In this document: piece by piece, positions 32,570 to 43,905 of the stretch
Layout: each line of letters starts with the position of its first letter
Numbering within the stretch: the first letter of the stretch is position 1
Source of the DNA: Gonocerus acuteangulatus
Lineage: Eukaryota; Arthropoda; Insecta; Hemiptera; Coreidae
DNA length: 64,000 bases
Assembly: GCA_946811695.1 (NCBI GenBank)
Contig: OX328125.1
Location: 97,317,710-97,381,709 of the forward strand
Direction: 5' to 3'
Position numbers and translations under genes: made by a program
Notes under the pieces: model-generated
What the model saw: only the letters and a program-made list of their open reading frames with translations
What the model was told of the DNA's origin: nothing
The model's database searches: none

Positions 32570-33071
32570 GAGAGATACCGGAGACTACTTGTATCTTCCA
32601 GAGAGATACCGGAGACTACTTGTATCTTCCAGAGAGATACCGGAGACTACTTGTATCTTCCGGAGAGATACCGGAGACTACTTGTATCTTCCAGAGAGAT
32701 ACCGGAGACTACTTGTATCTTCCAGAGAGATACCGGAGACTACTTGTATCTTCCAGAGAGATACCGGAGACTACTTGTATCTTCCAGAGAGATACCGGAG
32801 ACTACTTGTATCTTCCAGAGAGATACCGGAGACTACTTGTATCTTCCGGAGAGATACCGGAGACTACTTGTATCTTCCAGAGAGATACCGGAGACTACTT
32901 GTATCTTCCAGAGAGATACCGGAGACTACTTGTATCTTCCAGAGAGATACCGGAGACTACTTGTATCTTCCAGAGAGATACCGGAGACTACTTGTATCTT
33001 CCAGAGAGATACCGGAGACTACTTGTATCTTCCAGAGAGATACCGGAGACTACTTGTATCTTCCAGAGAGG
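32570..33071 (+). repeat. 31-bp minisatellite, about 16 copies, open in all three plus frames
   Basis: Unit AGAGAGATACCGGAGACTAC + TTGTATCTTCC. The period of 31 is not a multiple of 3, so every plus frame reads the same three-phase peptide cycle (LVSSREIPETTCIFQRDTGDY type). No frame meets a stop, which yields overlapping open frames of 144-174 codons. Only A/G exchanges (CCAGAG/CCGGAG) separate copies. There is no evidence that it is translated, so I treat it as a tandem repeat, not a gene. Confidence 0.9.
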
Positions 33072-33859
33072 AAAACCTTGAATGATATTCACAATCAATT
33101 AAATAAAAAGTGAAAGTACAATAATTATTGTTATTTCTGTAGCATAATAGGTAATTGGTCCTTATTAAAAAACAAACAAAAACAGTTTTGCTAAAATACT
33201 AGACTTGATAGAATTGTTTGACCTTCTTTTCGGTTTCAACGTGCAAGAACATATTTTTTTTAATAATTTATGTATGAGCACCCCGCATTGACAGCGTTTC
33301 GCCCAGATACACATATAAAATGGAAATACATAATAATTATAGATCCATAGTAATTAATATCTTATATAATAATTATAAATCCTTAATAATTAACATATTA
33401 CACAATAATTATGAATCTAATTAAATTATAGTGTGTGTCAATCTAATTATATAACTGAGTTTGTGAATAACAAACAGCTAAAAATAAAAATGATTTGTAA
33501 AAACAAAGCATTTTTAAATACAAACATATAAAAATAAAGATAACGAAGAAGATAGTTCCTATGTACAATATGACTATACATAATCACAACAGTTTCTATT
33601 TACAATATAGGTTTTATGCATAATATGTCTATCCATAGACACAATAACCCCATGTACAATCACAGTTACACAAGAAGGATCCTAAGTAGAATAATGATGA
33701 ATAAATAAATAAATCACGTCATGAGTGATTTTCATTTATTATTAAAACCTTTCAAAGACGATGTTAAAAACACAGTTTGGGTCGTCTAGACAATCAAAGA
33801 CAGGTTGAAATATAATTAAGAAAATTAAGTGGTTTTCCATACTACACCCACATGTTAAC
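33072..33859. other. AT-rich sequence, nothing recognised
   Basis: Several AATAATTAT(A/G)AATCC-like repeats at 33340-33425; no gene signal. Confidence 0.5.
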
Positions 33860-34277
33860 TATTTGGGAAGTTTGGTCTGGGGTTTGTTAAAGATACTGTT
33901 GTCTTTAAGAAAGGTAAGTATAGCGTTGATATGGTGACTGCTATCACGGAGTAGTTCGTTCATGTCCAAATTTCCAAGTCTTGTCTCGAATTACAGTCTG
34001 TCAGTATATGTTGAACTGTGAGATCTTTGTTACAGATTTGGCACAATGGTTTATGAGACTTTGTCATAAGGTATTCATGAGTTATACGTGTGTGGCCTAT
34101 CCTTATTCTGGCCAACACTACTTCTTTTCGCCTTGAATCCCTGGATGACGAATCCCAGTCGCTTACGGCCTGTTTAATTTGTCGAAGTTTGTTTTCTGTT
34201 ATACTCGTCCAGTTCAGTTGCCATTTGTCTTTTATGTCGTTTTTATTTTGTCGCAAGAACATCTGATAAACAGTCAA
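33860..34277 (-). pseudogene. Jockey-like LINE ORF2 C-terminus
   Basis: The minus strand encodes KWQLNWTSI, KLRQIKQAVSDWDSSSR, VVLARIRIGHTRITHEYLM and CQICNKDLTVQHILTDC, the cysteine-histidine C-terminal segment that follows RNase H in Jockey-like LINEs. A frameshift near 33970 leads to NELLRDSSHHINAILTFLKD and a stop near 33860. The same closing pattern (DLL...SPHINTILTHLK) occurs in the fragment at 59777. RNase H and RT are missing upstream. Non-functional. Confidence 0.8.
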
Positions 34278-35022
34278 AAAACGTCGTGCAGTTTTTTAGA
34301 AGTGGACCTGCGTTAGAGAGCGTTAAATTTGAACGAGTACGCTTGCGAAATGAATGACGATATTATATACATCAATATGACCTGAATGCAAACCAACCAA
34401 CATATAAAACTCTCCTATTTACAGAAGTTACAACACAAATACATGTTTCCGATGCTGATTAGAAAACATTAAGTTTGATCTTACACGCGTGTAGAGTGTA
34501 AAGGACACAGTGATTAGGGGTGACTTAGACAGTGTTGTGGTCGGAAGTGGAACGGCAACACGCCAATTACCAAGTGATGGCCTGTAAGCCCTGGGGGACC
34601 GCCCCCCTTGCAAATCCCTTCTGATGAGGGAGGTCCCCCCCTATCAATTTGTTTTTGTCACGCTTTATGGCATTAGACTCCTCAGAATTCCCTCTTACTG
34701 CTTCCCTTTATGCTCTCTCTCTCTCTCTCTCTCAAATCTTACCAATTAAATAATATTTCATGCCTGCTTAAATGCCGACGGATCGGGCTTATGAAATTCA
34801 AAGGTTCATGATTCGCTATAATATAATTATTTTATTTTTCAAATATTCAACTTCAGAACAATTTAACAAACAAGTGTTGGACTTTTACCAAATTTCTCTG
34901 CTCCCTTGCAGCAGCCACAAAGATGTAACTGAATAAGCTAACGGGCTTTTTATCACTGACAACTTAGGTCATCAAATGGAGGCAAGGCTTATATCTCAAG
35001 AAAAGCTCGGAGGCTCAGATTT

Positions 35023-35031
<9 letters not shown>
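34278..35031. other. No gene recognised; includes (CT)n at ~34709-34733
   Basis: A GC-rich patch at 34540-34650 (GAAGTGGAACGGCAACACG, CCCCCC runs) may be an untranslated part of a repeat related to about 18280. Confidence 0.4.

Positions 35032-35085
<54 letters not shown>
35032..35085. repeat. (TA)n microsatellite
   Basis: About 27 TA units after TATGTGTG. Confidence 0.95.
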
Positions 35086-35089
<4 letters not shown>

Positions 35090-35294
35090 TTCCAAAAGGT
35101 AAAAAGAAATTCAGGATGTTTTCCGGAAACCATAAAAAAAATGGATACAGCCTGTAGAGCTTCTACCGGAACAGCATTGTGCTGTAACGACATAAACGAA
35201 CATGCATGATGGCATGATGATGGCAAATTTGTGTTGAGGGCCTAGTGCAAAGTAAAGAAATGTTTTGGGAAGACTGAATTTGTTTTTATCTTCT

Positions 35295-35297
<3 letters not shown>

Positions 35298-35351
<54 letters not shown>
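35298..35351. repeat. (TA)n microsatellite
   Basis: About 27 TA units followed by CACACAAACACA. The 210 bp between the two TA tracts has no recognised feature. Confidence 0.95.
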
Positions 35352-35358
<7 letters not shown>

Positions 35359-37205
35359 AACACAATTGCATCCAACGTTCCTACGAACCCGAAGCATAAA
35401 GTAGCTACTGTTGTGATTAACGAACTAGCCTATTAAATCAAAAATTATTTTTGGACCGAATCTCAGCGGCTTTCCTCCCCGTACAGGGAGAGAGAGAACG
35501 CGCTAAATTAATATTTAACAAGTAATCCAATTTAATAAATATAGTGTAATGATTCCAATATTAGATATGAGAAACGATTCCCGATAAAAACTGTTTAGTA
35601 AAAACATAAGGACCTTCAGATGACACATATAATATTTATATTTAAGTATAGAGACACATAGGAGTATATTACTCACATTTAGGGATGTCAGAAAGCTTTA
35701 TGGAATATTAGAGTTTCCCTTTTACAAATAGACCTACCCTAACTAATATTCATATGATGGAGTGTCTTCTGCCTTAACAATCTCCATTTTATATGGAACC
35801 TGTAATAATCTAATCACAATATAGCTTCCAACGACCGCTCTCAGAGTTATAGGCTTCATTTATTATGTATTGATTCAAGAGCAGAAACATTTTAGTATTT
35901 TCGTGTAAATCTCTCTTTCTCTCCCTCCCTCTCTGGTATTGGGGTGACCGACATTTTTATGGTAATATTAATTTGTGAAAACCTTCATTTTGCTTTAAAT
36001 CATTCCAACATGTTTAAGAGGTAATACTACCTTGTAAAATCTTTTTTTCATGGACTAAAATTCTTCTTTGACTAATCAAAAATGATATCCAAGGGTGTAT
36101 ATATCAAGAAACAATTTTTAAATGTGCAAAGAATACGATTTTCCGAGCGAAGTCCCGATGCCGAGTGAACGCGATGCTGGTTTGATTATAATCTTTTGAT
36201 CGAGCTTCGATTGGTCCCTTTTTAATTTCTAACTTTTTTGTGGTCCTCGTTCAACACATTTCAAAATGAAAACCCATTTTTTTTATCTTTATTACAAGGA
36301 AGTATGGAAAAAATTAAATAGGAAAAAAATGTAATTCAGAACATTAAACTTTAAAGTCGTTTTCTCAAAACTATCTTTTTCAAATCAGGCGATACTCTGG
36401 CGTCTTCAATTTTTGCCAGATCAATTTCAAATTTTGACTCCAGCTTCCTCATTATATTTTCTAAAAAAAAGTACGAAGGATTTTTTGGATTCATTGAATT
36501 TTTACAATTTTATCACCGATTTTCGACGGATGTTTTAATAGAAAATGAATAATTGTTCACCATTTTCGAAAAAATTAATATTTCTTAAAAGCCCTTCGTA
36601 CATTACTAGATTTAACCTTTTTCTTTTGAAATAACTTTAGTTTTTCGCTCTAGATTAAAAATTGCCGCCTGCAGACTACCACCCTTGAAAAAAGAGGGTT
36701 TCTGTTACTCAGACACAGCGCTGCAACATACACTATAAAACTTTTGATATAAAGAATTGTAAAATATTGATTCGTTTATTATTTATAAATTCAAGAAAAT
36801 GACTTTGATTTTGATCGAACAAGGTAGTACATATTACCCCTTAAGTGTCTAATGATGCGGGAAAAGGTTGGGTTTCCAAAATAAAGGCGTTTTTTGGGCT
36901 GGTTCGGGGGTCCAGCGTCGCTTTACTTGTGTAAAACGTAGCTCTCTTTCTTAAAATTACCAAATAAGGCATACAAAAGTATTTCCTTCTGGTAATGTTT
37001 AATTGAACTCGGAATTCGGCTATTGAATTTGCACTTATGAAAGAATTTTTGATAAATGTCTTCAAACTTTCATCGATCGACACAAGATACCGAAAATGAC
37101 CCCAGTGTGTCTGTTAACACGATAGCGGTCATAGTTGTTGTTTCTTTCTCGCATCGAAACTTGATGTGTACACGATTTTTACAGTAAACGATTGAACGAG
37201 TTCGT
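35352..37205. other. 1.85 kb AT-rich sequence, no gene recognised
   Basis: Weak similarity near 35470-35510 (CCCGTACAGGGAGAGAGAGA...CGCGCTAAA) to the family at 49080 and 58930. No splice-bounded frame seen. Confidence 0.45.
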
Positions 37206-37514
37206 TGTACGCGCTGGGGATTGAAAATTAATCCTCGGCACGTGGTTTGAGGGATGGGTTCAGAGTATGAGAAAAAAAACATTTAAACTTACCATTACGT
37301 TGCCAGCTGCTGAAGAAACAGGGCCCTGTTAGCAGCTCCTGGAAAGTAAAGAGAGAAGAGAGGCCGGAACGTAATGGGAATTGAGGGGGCAGTCCCGAGC
37401 TATAAGAATGAGATGTGATCTACTCTAGATCTGGAAACGAACTGCTCTGGTATGTTAGGGAGGTGGGGGTACGACGTACTTTGTACCCTAAGTCTTAAAG
37501 CCCGCGCCCCAACA
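37206..37514 (-). repeat. BEL/Pao 3' LTR
   Basis: 309 bp, identical by eye to 43164-43472. Preceded by the 4-bp target duplication TCGT. Confidence 0.95.
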
Positions 37515-37865
37515 TACCGCCCACCAAGAAACGATAGTTTCTTAAAAGGAGAAATAAGAAATCTTAAAATAAATTATAATAATAAATATGTGGTTATCTT
37601 CCAAAGGTTCATCACGAAAAGGTATGAGAGAGAGAAGTAGGAATAAAGGAAACGCAACTTCTTCACTTCCAAGGGGGCTGTCATGGAAGACTTCTTCGCG
37701 GGAAGCCCACGGAGAGGATGAGGACTAAGGAGGGATGAATCCTTTGGCAAATTATAATAAAGCCTCGCTTGGCGATAAGAAAGAGAGACAACAAAACACT
37801 TGTGAAATAATAGAAAAATAAATGAATGCATCTTGCGAGATAAAGAGGAACAAAAAAAAAAACAA
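37515..37865 (-). other. BEL/Pao 3' untranslated region
   Basis: 350 bp between the polyprotein stop and the 3' LTR. Contains A-rich stretches and the purine-rich primer region next to the LTR. No further frame. Confidence 0.7.
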
Positions 37866-40800
37866 CTAATGTGGCAGCAACAGTAGTTTTGTTACTGGCC
37901 TGACATAAGTGCCATGGGTTGTGCGGATTGACACCACACGCACCACGCCGTCACGTCCTGGATGTACGGCTTCAACCCGGCCAATAGGCCATGCGAGGGG
38001 TGGTAAAGAATTTTCCTTGAGGAAAACGACGTCGCCTACGGCAAGGTTTTCGGAGCACTTTGTCCACTTCTGTTTTTGCATGAGTGTGTTTAAATACTCA
38101 GAAGTCCAGCGTCTCCAGTAGGACGCATATAACGACTTGACCCTTGTCCAACGTGATGCATATGAGTTACTTTCTTCTAGAGGTTCTGGAACGGCTAGGA
38201 GAGGGCCGCCCACCAAGAAATGACCAGGGGTTAGAAGATCAGGATCATCAAGAGGATGAGGGCAAGAGAGATAGAGTGGACGACTATTTAAGACGGCTTC
38301 AATGCGCGCAACTAGAGTAGTGAGTTCCTCGTAACTTAGAGCAGGATTCCGGCCAAGCATTCGTACCAAAAGGAGTTTGGCAGATTTTATGCCAGCTTCA
38401 TGAAGGCCACCAAAATGAGGTGCATAAGGAGGATTAAAATGCCATCTTATGCTGCGGGATGCGAGAAATGCGCTAATTTCAGGAGAGGAAGCCTTCATCT
38501 GATCATAAACTTCTTTTAGGTGTCGAGAAAAACCAACAAAATTACGTCCACAGTCTGAGTAAATGTCGTGGGGGAGACCTCGTCTCGCAACAAATCGGTC
38601 TAGAGTAGCGATAAATGCTTGGGTTGACAGAGAGGAAACAACTTCCAGATGGACAGCCTTAGTACTGAAGCAAACGAAAAGACATAAGTAGCATTTCTTA
38701 GCAGCAGCATTTTTCCTGCTGCTTTCCTTAATGAGAAATGGGCCAGCGAAATCCACCCCGGTGCTTGTGAAAGGCTTTGAGACATTGACTCTTGGATAAG
38801 GCAGATTAGACATAACTGGCTGCGTAACTGAGGCTCTTAACTTGTGGCATGTAAGGCACTTGTGGATGCGCTTGCGCACTAGATCGCGAAGAGAAATTAT
38901 CCAATAATATCGCTGGATCAAACTTTGAGTAGTCCTAGGTCCTGAGTGCAAGGAAACTAAATGATAATAGTCGCAGAGGAGTTCAGATATTCTTGATTTT
39001 TTAGGCAAAAGAATAGGATGCTTAGCGGACTCACTTAAGTTTGAGTACCTCAAGCGGCCACCAACTCTTATACGTCCCTTTTTATCGAGATATGGGGACA
39101 GGGATGCTATATTGGAAGGAACAGTTGAATTAGAAACAAATAAAAATGGGAAACTGTCTTTCTGCACCAACGATATTATCAGGTCTTCTGCTAACGTTAA
39201 CTCTTGGACAGAAAGAGCGCCCTTATGACGCGTGTTACTTGATCTAATGTTGTGAACAAATCTCAAAACATATGCTAGAACATATTTCAAACGAAGCCAA
39301 GAAGAAAACTTATTTATGAACTCGATTAGGTAAGGTGATGGAACAGAGGCGGATAATAACACTTTAAGCGGTTTCAGCTCTGGTATTTCTTCCTCAGGAC
39401 TGACGATACGCGTGGACGGCCATTCGCTGGGAATTTTTCTCAAAAAAGAGGGACCTTTCCACCACAAAGAGTTTTCTGAAAAATGCTCTGGAGAGCAGTC
39501 TCGAGTGGCTATATCGGCGGGGTTCTGGTCAGTCGAAACGTGCGACCAATTTGCTGGTGGGAAACTCGCTATTATTTCAGTCACCCTATTTGCAACGTAA
39601 GTTCTCAATAAATGTGGGGACTTGTTAATCCATGCTAGGACTACTGATGAGTCGGTGAAAAGAGATACAGAAATAAAGCTCAGATTTGACAAGTCGTTGA
39701 CGACCGAGTTCATAAGCCGTGATAGCAATAGGGCTCCTGACAGTTCCAGTTTTGGTATGCTTATGGTTTTTATGGGAGCTACTCTGCTTTTGGCCTTGAT
39801 TAAGAATACCCGTACAGCGTTGCCCGGGTCTTGTGAATGAAGATAGACGGCGGCTGCAAAACCCTTGGAGGAAGCGTCTGAAAATCCTACTAATCTGTGC
39901 ACATAATTAGGAGAAGATATATAACGAGGGATTTTCACACTAGATACCAGCGGGAGACTTTCAGAAATTTTAAGCCACGTTTCTAAGGCATCACCGGTGA
40001 GATTTTCATCCCAATGTAGGTTTAATAACCACAGCTGCTGTAGAAAACATTTAATATTGAAGACTATAGGACATAAGTACCCAAGAGGATCAAAAATTCT
40101 AGACATATATGACAGAATATTTCTTTTGGTTATGGGCCCAGCGAAAGGAGTGATATAATATTTAAAAATGTCAGCCGTTGGCTCCCACATTAGACCTAAT
40201 ACCTTAATAATTTTATCGTCGGAAGAAAAAACTATAGGAGTTTCATGAAATTGATCAGGTATCACTGATAAGGCTGATAGGTCATTACTTGACCATTTTC
40301 TAAGTTCGAATTTACCTTTGTCGAGCAGGGCTACCAACTGGCGAATTATTTCCTGACCCTCGTGAACACTGTCAGCTCCAGTGCATACATCATCCATGTA
40401 AATATCTCTTTCTAGTACTCGAGAGGCCAAAGGATATTCAGATCCTTCATCAATTTTTAATTGCATTAGAGAGCGCTGGGCTAAAAAAGAGGCGGGTACT
40501 TCTCCATAAGTGACTGTTTTAAGCTCGAATTCCTGAATATCTGCTTCCGGAGATCGGCGCCAGAAAATGTGTTGAAATTTTCTATCATTTTCGCTCAGTA
40601 AAATTTGCCTGTACATCATTTTAATATCACAGCATAAAGCAATTCTGTGAAACCGGAAGGACAACAAAATCGAATCTAGCCCCCTCTGAATTTTAGGACC
40701 TGGAAGTAAATTTTGATTTAAGGATACACCATTAGGGTCAGGTGATGAGGCATTAAAAACAACTCGTAATTTTGTCGAAGTACTAAATTCTTTAAGCACA

Positions 40801-43034
40801 CAATGATGAGGTAACATGTAACTAGAAGAGGAATTGGCTCTTTCCATGTGACCCAATTCTAAATATTCGTTTAGAAATTTATTATAGTCAAACATAATCT
40901 CAGGAGTTCGAGAAAGGCGCCTTTCTAAATTTAAAAAATATTTTAGCGCTTGGTTGCGATTATCGCTCAAAATTGGAGCATTAGGTTTGAAAGGCAATGA
41001 CACTACATAGCGACCAGAAGTGTCTCTGGAATGAGTGGTCACAAAATGATTTTCAACGAATTCATCTTCAGGGTTTATAGGAATGGATGCACTCACTTCT
41101 TCAGTTTCCCAGAATTTGGAAACTAAAGAATCCAAAGAAGGAGTTATAGCCATCAAGGAACATATAGCAGAATCTTTATTTGGGTTTTTATTTTCTGGAT
41201 TGATAACATTACCACCGATAACCCAACCAAAAACAGTGTTTATTGCTGAAGGGTTACCCTTAATTATTGTAATAGGCTCGTTTTCTAGAATGAATGGATA
41301 TAAATCATTTCCAATTATGAATTCTACTGGAGAACTTTCAAAAAATGTATCATCGGCTAATTTTAAATTTTTAAATCTGTTTATTACCCGTACAGGTAGA
41401 CTTTGTTGCGGTAGGTCGTTAGAAATGGTTGATAAGATAACAGATTGTGTTTTAAATTCTCTTTTAGAGTTGTCACGGGGAGACAAGATACAATCTACAG
41501 CTCCATATGTGGGTGTAGCAACATTGGATATCCCAGAAAGAGAGATAGAATTTTTCAATTTTTTGAATCCTAGACGCTTGACAGCTCCGAGAGATATAGC
41601 TGAAATTTGAGATCCAGAATCTAATATTCCTCGAATCGGTTGTTGACGGCCACTTGAATCTCTTATAAACATTTTCACAGTTCCAAGAAGTACCGTTATG
41701 GAATTAGCAGAATGACAAGATAAAGTAACGGAATTATTTCTAGGCTCTTCATTAGTGATAAAAGTGGGAGTTATCGCATCGTTGGAATTAGAATCACAAG
41801 AATTTAAATTATCATTCGGATTATTATTACAAGTTGAATAAGAATTAGAAGGGTGTAATAAGGTGTGATGGGATCTACTACACGATCTACAAACATTTTT
41901 CGATTTGCATTGATTTTTCATATGTGCACCAAGACAGTTAAAACATCGTTTTAGGCGTTTTAAAATTTCATATTTTTTATTGAGTTGACAATTAATTAAC
42001 TGAGGACACGATGTTATCTTATGAGAATGTTTACAAATGGGACAGCTGGGATCTTCTCGTTCTATTTTATTCGAATTAGTTAGGAAAGTATTAACTTGTT
42101 TACTCTGAGTAATTCTACCTTTTATTCCGAGATCTTGCATTATCTCAGATGATCTAGCACGTTCTATTACAAAATCAAGTAAATTTTTAAAAGTTGGAAC
42201 ATTTACTGATTTGAAATGATTTTCGAATGCAATCTGAGTGGAACGATCTAAGTTCCTATAGGCCAAATGAAAAAGAAGAACATCTTCTAAATTTTCTAGA
42301 TCAAGCACTTTCAGTGCATTTACAGAATTGGAATGTACGCTAATGAATTTCTGCAGATAATTATGGTTAGATGTCGTAATGGGAGAAAAGAACAAAATTT
42401 GATTTATATAATATGCGGCCAGACGTCTGTTTGACTGGTATCGATCTTTAAGCACCTGCAATGCTAAAGCGTAATTTTCTGTTGTAAGTTGGAAATTTGA
42501 TATAAGAGATAGAGGCTCTCCGTCGAGTACCGACCTCAAATACTGAAATTTTTGAACTTGCGTCAGGCATTCGTCGGTATCGACTATACTGTTAAAGAGT
42601 GATATGAAGGTAGTCCAATCTTCGATTTTCCCCGAAAAACGTGGAATTTCTATCCTAGGGAGAAAGGATTTGGTTTGAAGAATAGGCTTCTCCTGCAGGC
42701 ACGCGCCTGTCGGAGCTTCGGGATACAGCCTGTCCAGCCTAAGATATGTACTGCGTATGGAATGTATGACGTCATCGAAGGCTACGCAAACATTCTGAAC
42801 TTCCAATTTCTCAGTTTCTATAGAAACTTCCGCGTTAATTTCCATAATCGTATCCTGTATTCTATAGAAATTATTTTCCATTTGATCCAATTTGATATAC
42901 GTAGGGGCGAAATCGCGAAAATTTTCCTTTTCTAAATTTGTAGCCCTTTTTAAGTAATTGGATGCCATTGCGAACATGGCCTCGCGCTTTTCCTTTAAAA
43001 TAGCTAGTTGTTTAATGGGGTCTCGCTTCGACAT
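37866..43034 (-). CDS. BEL/Pao Gag-Pol polyprotein
   Basis: 1722 codons without interruption; the Met lies about 130 bp inside the 5' LTR. Domain order with approximate residues: N-terminal coiled Gag part; DUF1759-type Gag (about 130-290, PRFSGKIEDWTTFISLF); zinc-finger cluster (about 330-395, CPICKHSHKITSC and CFNCLGAHMKNQC); DUF1758 aspartic protease (about 470, GILDSGSQISAIS); reverse transcriptase (about 750-930, LRVVFNASSPDPNG, catalytic YMDD near 878); RNase H (about 1050-1190: FSDASSKG, PKLELSGALL, FTDSSVV, NPADIATR); integrase with H2C2 zinc domain (about 1335-1400) and core (about 1420-1560, with GVDFAGPF, SDCGRNF, GLHEAGIKSAK as the D,D,E set); C-terminal DUF5641 (about 1630-1715). 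All catalytic residues I can check are present. Gag and Pol are one frame, as usual for Pao/BEL. It replicates through a cytoplasmic particle and integrates in the nucleus. Confidence 0.95.
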   Translation of the reverse strand: MSKRDPIKQLAILKEKREAMFAMASNYLKRATNLEKENFRDFAPTYIKLDQMENNFYRIQDTIMEINAEVSIETEKLEVQNVCVAFDDVIHSIRSTYLRLDRLYPEAPTGACLQEKPILQTKSFLPRIEIPRFSGKIEDWTTFISLFNSIVDTDECLTQVQKFQYLRSVLDGEPLSLISNFQLTTENYALALQVLKDRYQSNRRLAAYYINQILFFSPITTSNHNYLQKFISVHSNSVNALKVLDLENLEDVLLFHLAYRNLDRSTQIAFENHFKSVNVPTFKNLLDFVIERARSSEIMQDLGIKGRITQSKQVNTFLTNSNKIEREDPSCPICKHSHKITSCPQLINCQLNKKYEILKRLKRCFNCLGAHMKNQCKSKNVCRSCSRSHHTLLHPSNSYSTCNNNPNDNLNSCDSNSNDAITPTFITNEEPRNNSVTLSCHSANSITVLLGTVKMFIRDSSGRQQPIRGILDSGSQISAISLGAVKRLGFKKLKNSISLSGISNVATPTYGAVDCILSPRDNSKREFKTQSVILSTISNDLPQQSLPVRVINRFKNLKLADDTFFESSPVEFIIGNDLYPFILENEPITIIKGNPSAINTVFGWVIGGNVINPENKNPNKDSAICSLMAITPSLDSLVSKFWETEEVSASIPINPEDEFVENHFVTTHSRDTSGRYVVSLPFKPNAPILSDNRNQALKYFLNLERRLSRTPEIMFDYNKFLNEYLELGHMERANSSSSYMLPHHCVLKEFSTSTKLRVVFNASSPDPNGVSLNQNLLPGPKIQRGLDSILLSFRFHRIALCCDIKMMYRQILLSENDRKFQHIFWRRSPEADIQEFELKTVTYGEVPASFLAQRSLMQLKIDEGSEYPLASRVLERDIYMDDVCTGADSVHEGQEIIRQLVALLDKGKFELRKWSSNDLSALSVIPDQFHETPIVFSSDDKIIKVLGLMWEPTADIFKYYITPFAGPITKRNILSYMSRIFDPLGYLCPIVFNIKCFLQQLWLLNLHWDENLTGDALETWLKISESLPLVSSVKIPRYISSPNYVHRLVGFSDASSKGFAAAVYLHSQDPGNAVRVFLIKAKSRVAPIKTISIPKLELSGALLLSRLMNSVVNDLSNLSFISVSLFTDSSVVLAWINKSPHLLRTYVANRVTEIIASFPPANWSHVSTDQNPADIATRDCSPEHFSENSLWWKGPSFLRKIPSEWPSTRIVSPEEEIPELKPLKVLLSASVPSPYLIEFINKFSSWLRLKYVLAYVLRFVHNIRSSNTRHKGALSVQELTLAEDLIISLVQKDSFPFLFVSNSTVPSNIASLSPYLDKKGRIRVGGRLRYSNLSESAKHPILLPKKSRISELLCDYYHLVSLHSGPRTTQSLIQRYYWIISLRDLVRKRIHKCLTCHKLRASVTQPVMSNLPYPRVNVSKPFTSTGVDFAGPFLIKESSRKNAAAKKCYLCLFVCFSTKAVHLEVVSSLSTQAFIATLDRFVARRGLPHDIYSDCGRNFVGFSRHLKEVYDQMKASSPEISAFLASRSIRWHFNPPYAPHFGGLHEAGIKSAKLLLVRMLGRNPALSYEELTTLVARIEAVLNSRPLYLSCPHPLDDPDLLTPGHFLVGGPLLAVPEPLEESNSYASRWTRVKSLYASYWRRWTSEYLNTLMQKQKWTKCSENLAVGDVVFLKENSLPPLAWPIGRVEAVHPGRDGVVRVVSIRTTHGTYVRPVTKLLLLPH

Positions 43035-43163
43035 CTTGAAGTTGGACGAATAAAAATTCTAATTCTATAAAATGGGGAACTAATATGTATTCCGCGATTC
43101 GGATTAGTCGTGGTTAAATCTCCACGGATTACTTACGCAATCCGCGGCCCGGAGGACCAAAAA
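43035..43163 (-). promoter_or_regulatory. BEL/Pao leader with primer-binding site
   Basis: The region between the 5' LTR and the polyprotein start. It opens TTTTGGTCCTCCGGGCCGCG next to the LTR, a likely tRNA primer site. Exact tRNA not identified. Confidence 0.6.
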
Positions 43164-43472
43164 TGTACGCGCTGGGGATTGAAAATTAATCCTCGGCACG
43201 TGGTTTGAGGGATGGGTTCAGAGTATGAGAAAAAAAACATTTAAACTTACCATTACGTTGCCAGCTGCTGAAGAAACAGGGCCCTGTTAGCAGCTCCTGG
43301 AAAGTAAAGAGAGAAGAGAGGCCGGAACGTAATGGGAATTGAGGGGGCAGTCCCGAGCTATAAGAATGAGATGTGATCTACTCTAGATCTGGAAACGAAC
43401 TGCTCTGGTATGTTAGGGAGGTGGGGGTACGACGTACTTTGTACCCTAAGTCTTAAAGCCCGCGCCCCAACA
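43164..43472 (-). repeat. BEL/Pao 5' LTR
   Basis: 309 bp; should hold the element promoter. Followed on the plus strand by the target duplication TCGT. Confidence 0.95.
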
Positions 43473-43476
43473 TCGT

Positions 43477-43905
43477 TAACCAGCAAAATCGGTCCAACCG
43501 AAGGGAGTTTGCCCCGGAATAAATGTCCAATTTGCCCATACCGTCCGCAATTTTTGTTACATTGCAACTCGGTATACGTCATGAGTGTCAAAATAGGAAT
43601 ATTTTTTGTAGAAATAAACCAAATCGGTCCATTAGGAGGAGGGGGAGGGGGCTTTACTCCGGAACGAAATTATTAATTGACCCATACCGGCCGCTATTTC
43701 TGGAGTATTGTAAAGAAACTCGGTATACAACGTAGATGAGGGTATCTAAAGAGAAGGATGTACCTACTTCAAAAATAAATTAAATCGGTTCATTAAAAGT
43801 TGAGTTTTTCTCCGTATAATGTTCAAATTGTGTTGTCGCCAAAACCGGCTCGGCCAATGGTTTTTATTTCTACCACTAGGGGCGCTGCACATGAGGGCTG
43901 TATCC
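43477..43905. repeat. Cluster of AAATCGGTCCA / ACTCGGTATAC repeat copies (inverted relative to 46-47 kb)
   Basis: Three tandem diverged segments share ACTCGGTATAC, AAATCGGTCCATTA, CGAAGGGAG-like or GGGGG blocks and finally CTACCACTAGGGGCGCTG. In reverse complement this matches the family at 46225-46553 and 46845-47220. The BEL/Pao element landed next to or within such a copy. Confidence 0.6.

Larger units (their letters stand above)
37206..43472 (-). mobile_element. Complete BEL/Pao LTR retrotransposon
   Basis: Two 309-bp LTRs (37206-37514 and 43164-43472) appear identical by eye. They begin TGTTGGGGCGCGGG and end GCGCGTACA in element orientation. A 4-bp direct repeat TCGT flanks the element (37202-37205 and 43473-43476). 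Between them is one long frame of 1722 codons. After the 5' LTR comes TTTTGGTCCTCCGGGCCGCG, the probable primer-binding site (TGG start matching a tRNA CCA end). Before the 3' LTR is a purine-rich TTGGTGGGCGGT. Identical LTRs and an undamaged frame mean the copy is young and possibly competent. No envelope frame is present. Confidence 0.95.

Noticed and set aside
32589..33113. Three overlapping frames of 144-174 codons as a protein gene
   Set aside because: They are a consequence of the 31-bp minisatellite period; all three frames give the same repeated peptide.
41083..41610. 175-codon plus-strand frame inside the BEL/Pao element
   Set aside because: Antisense shadow of the polyprotein; no motif.
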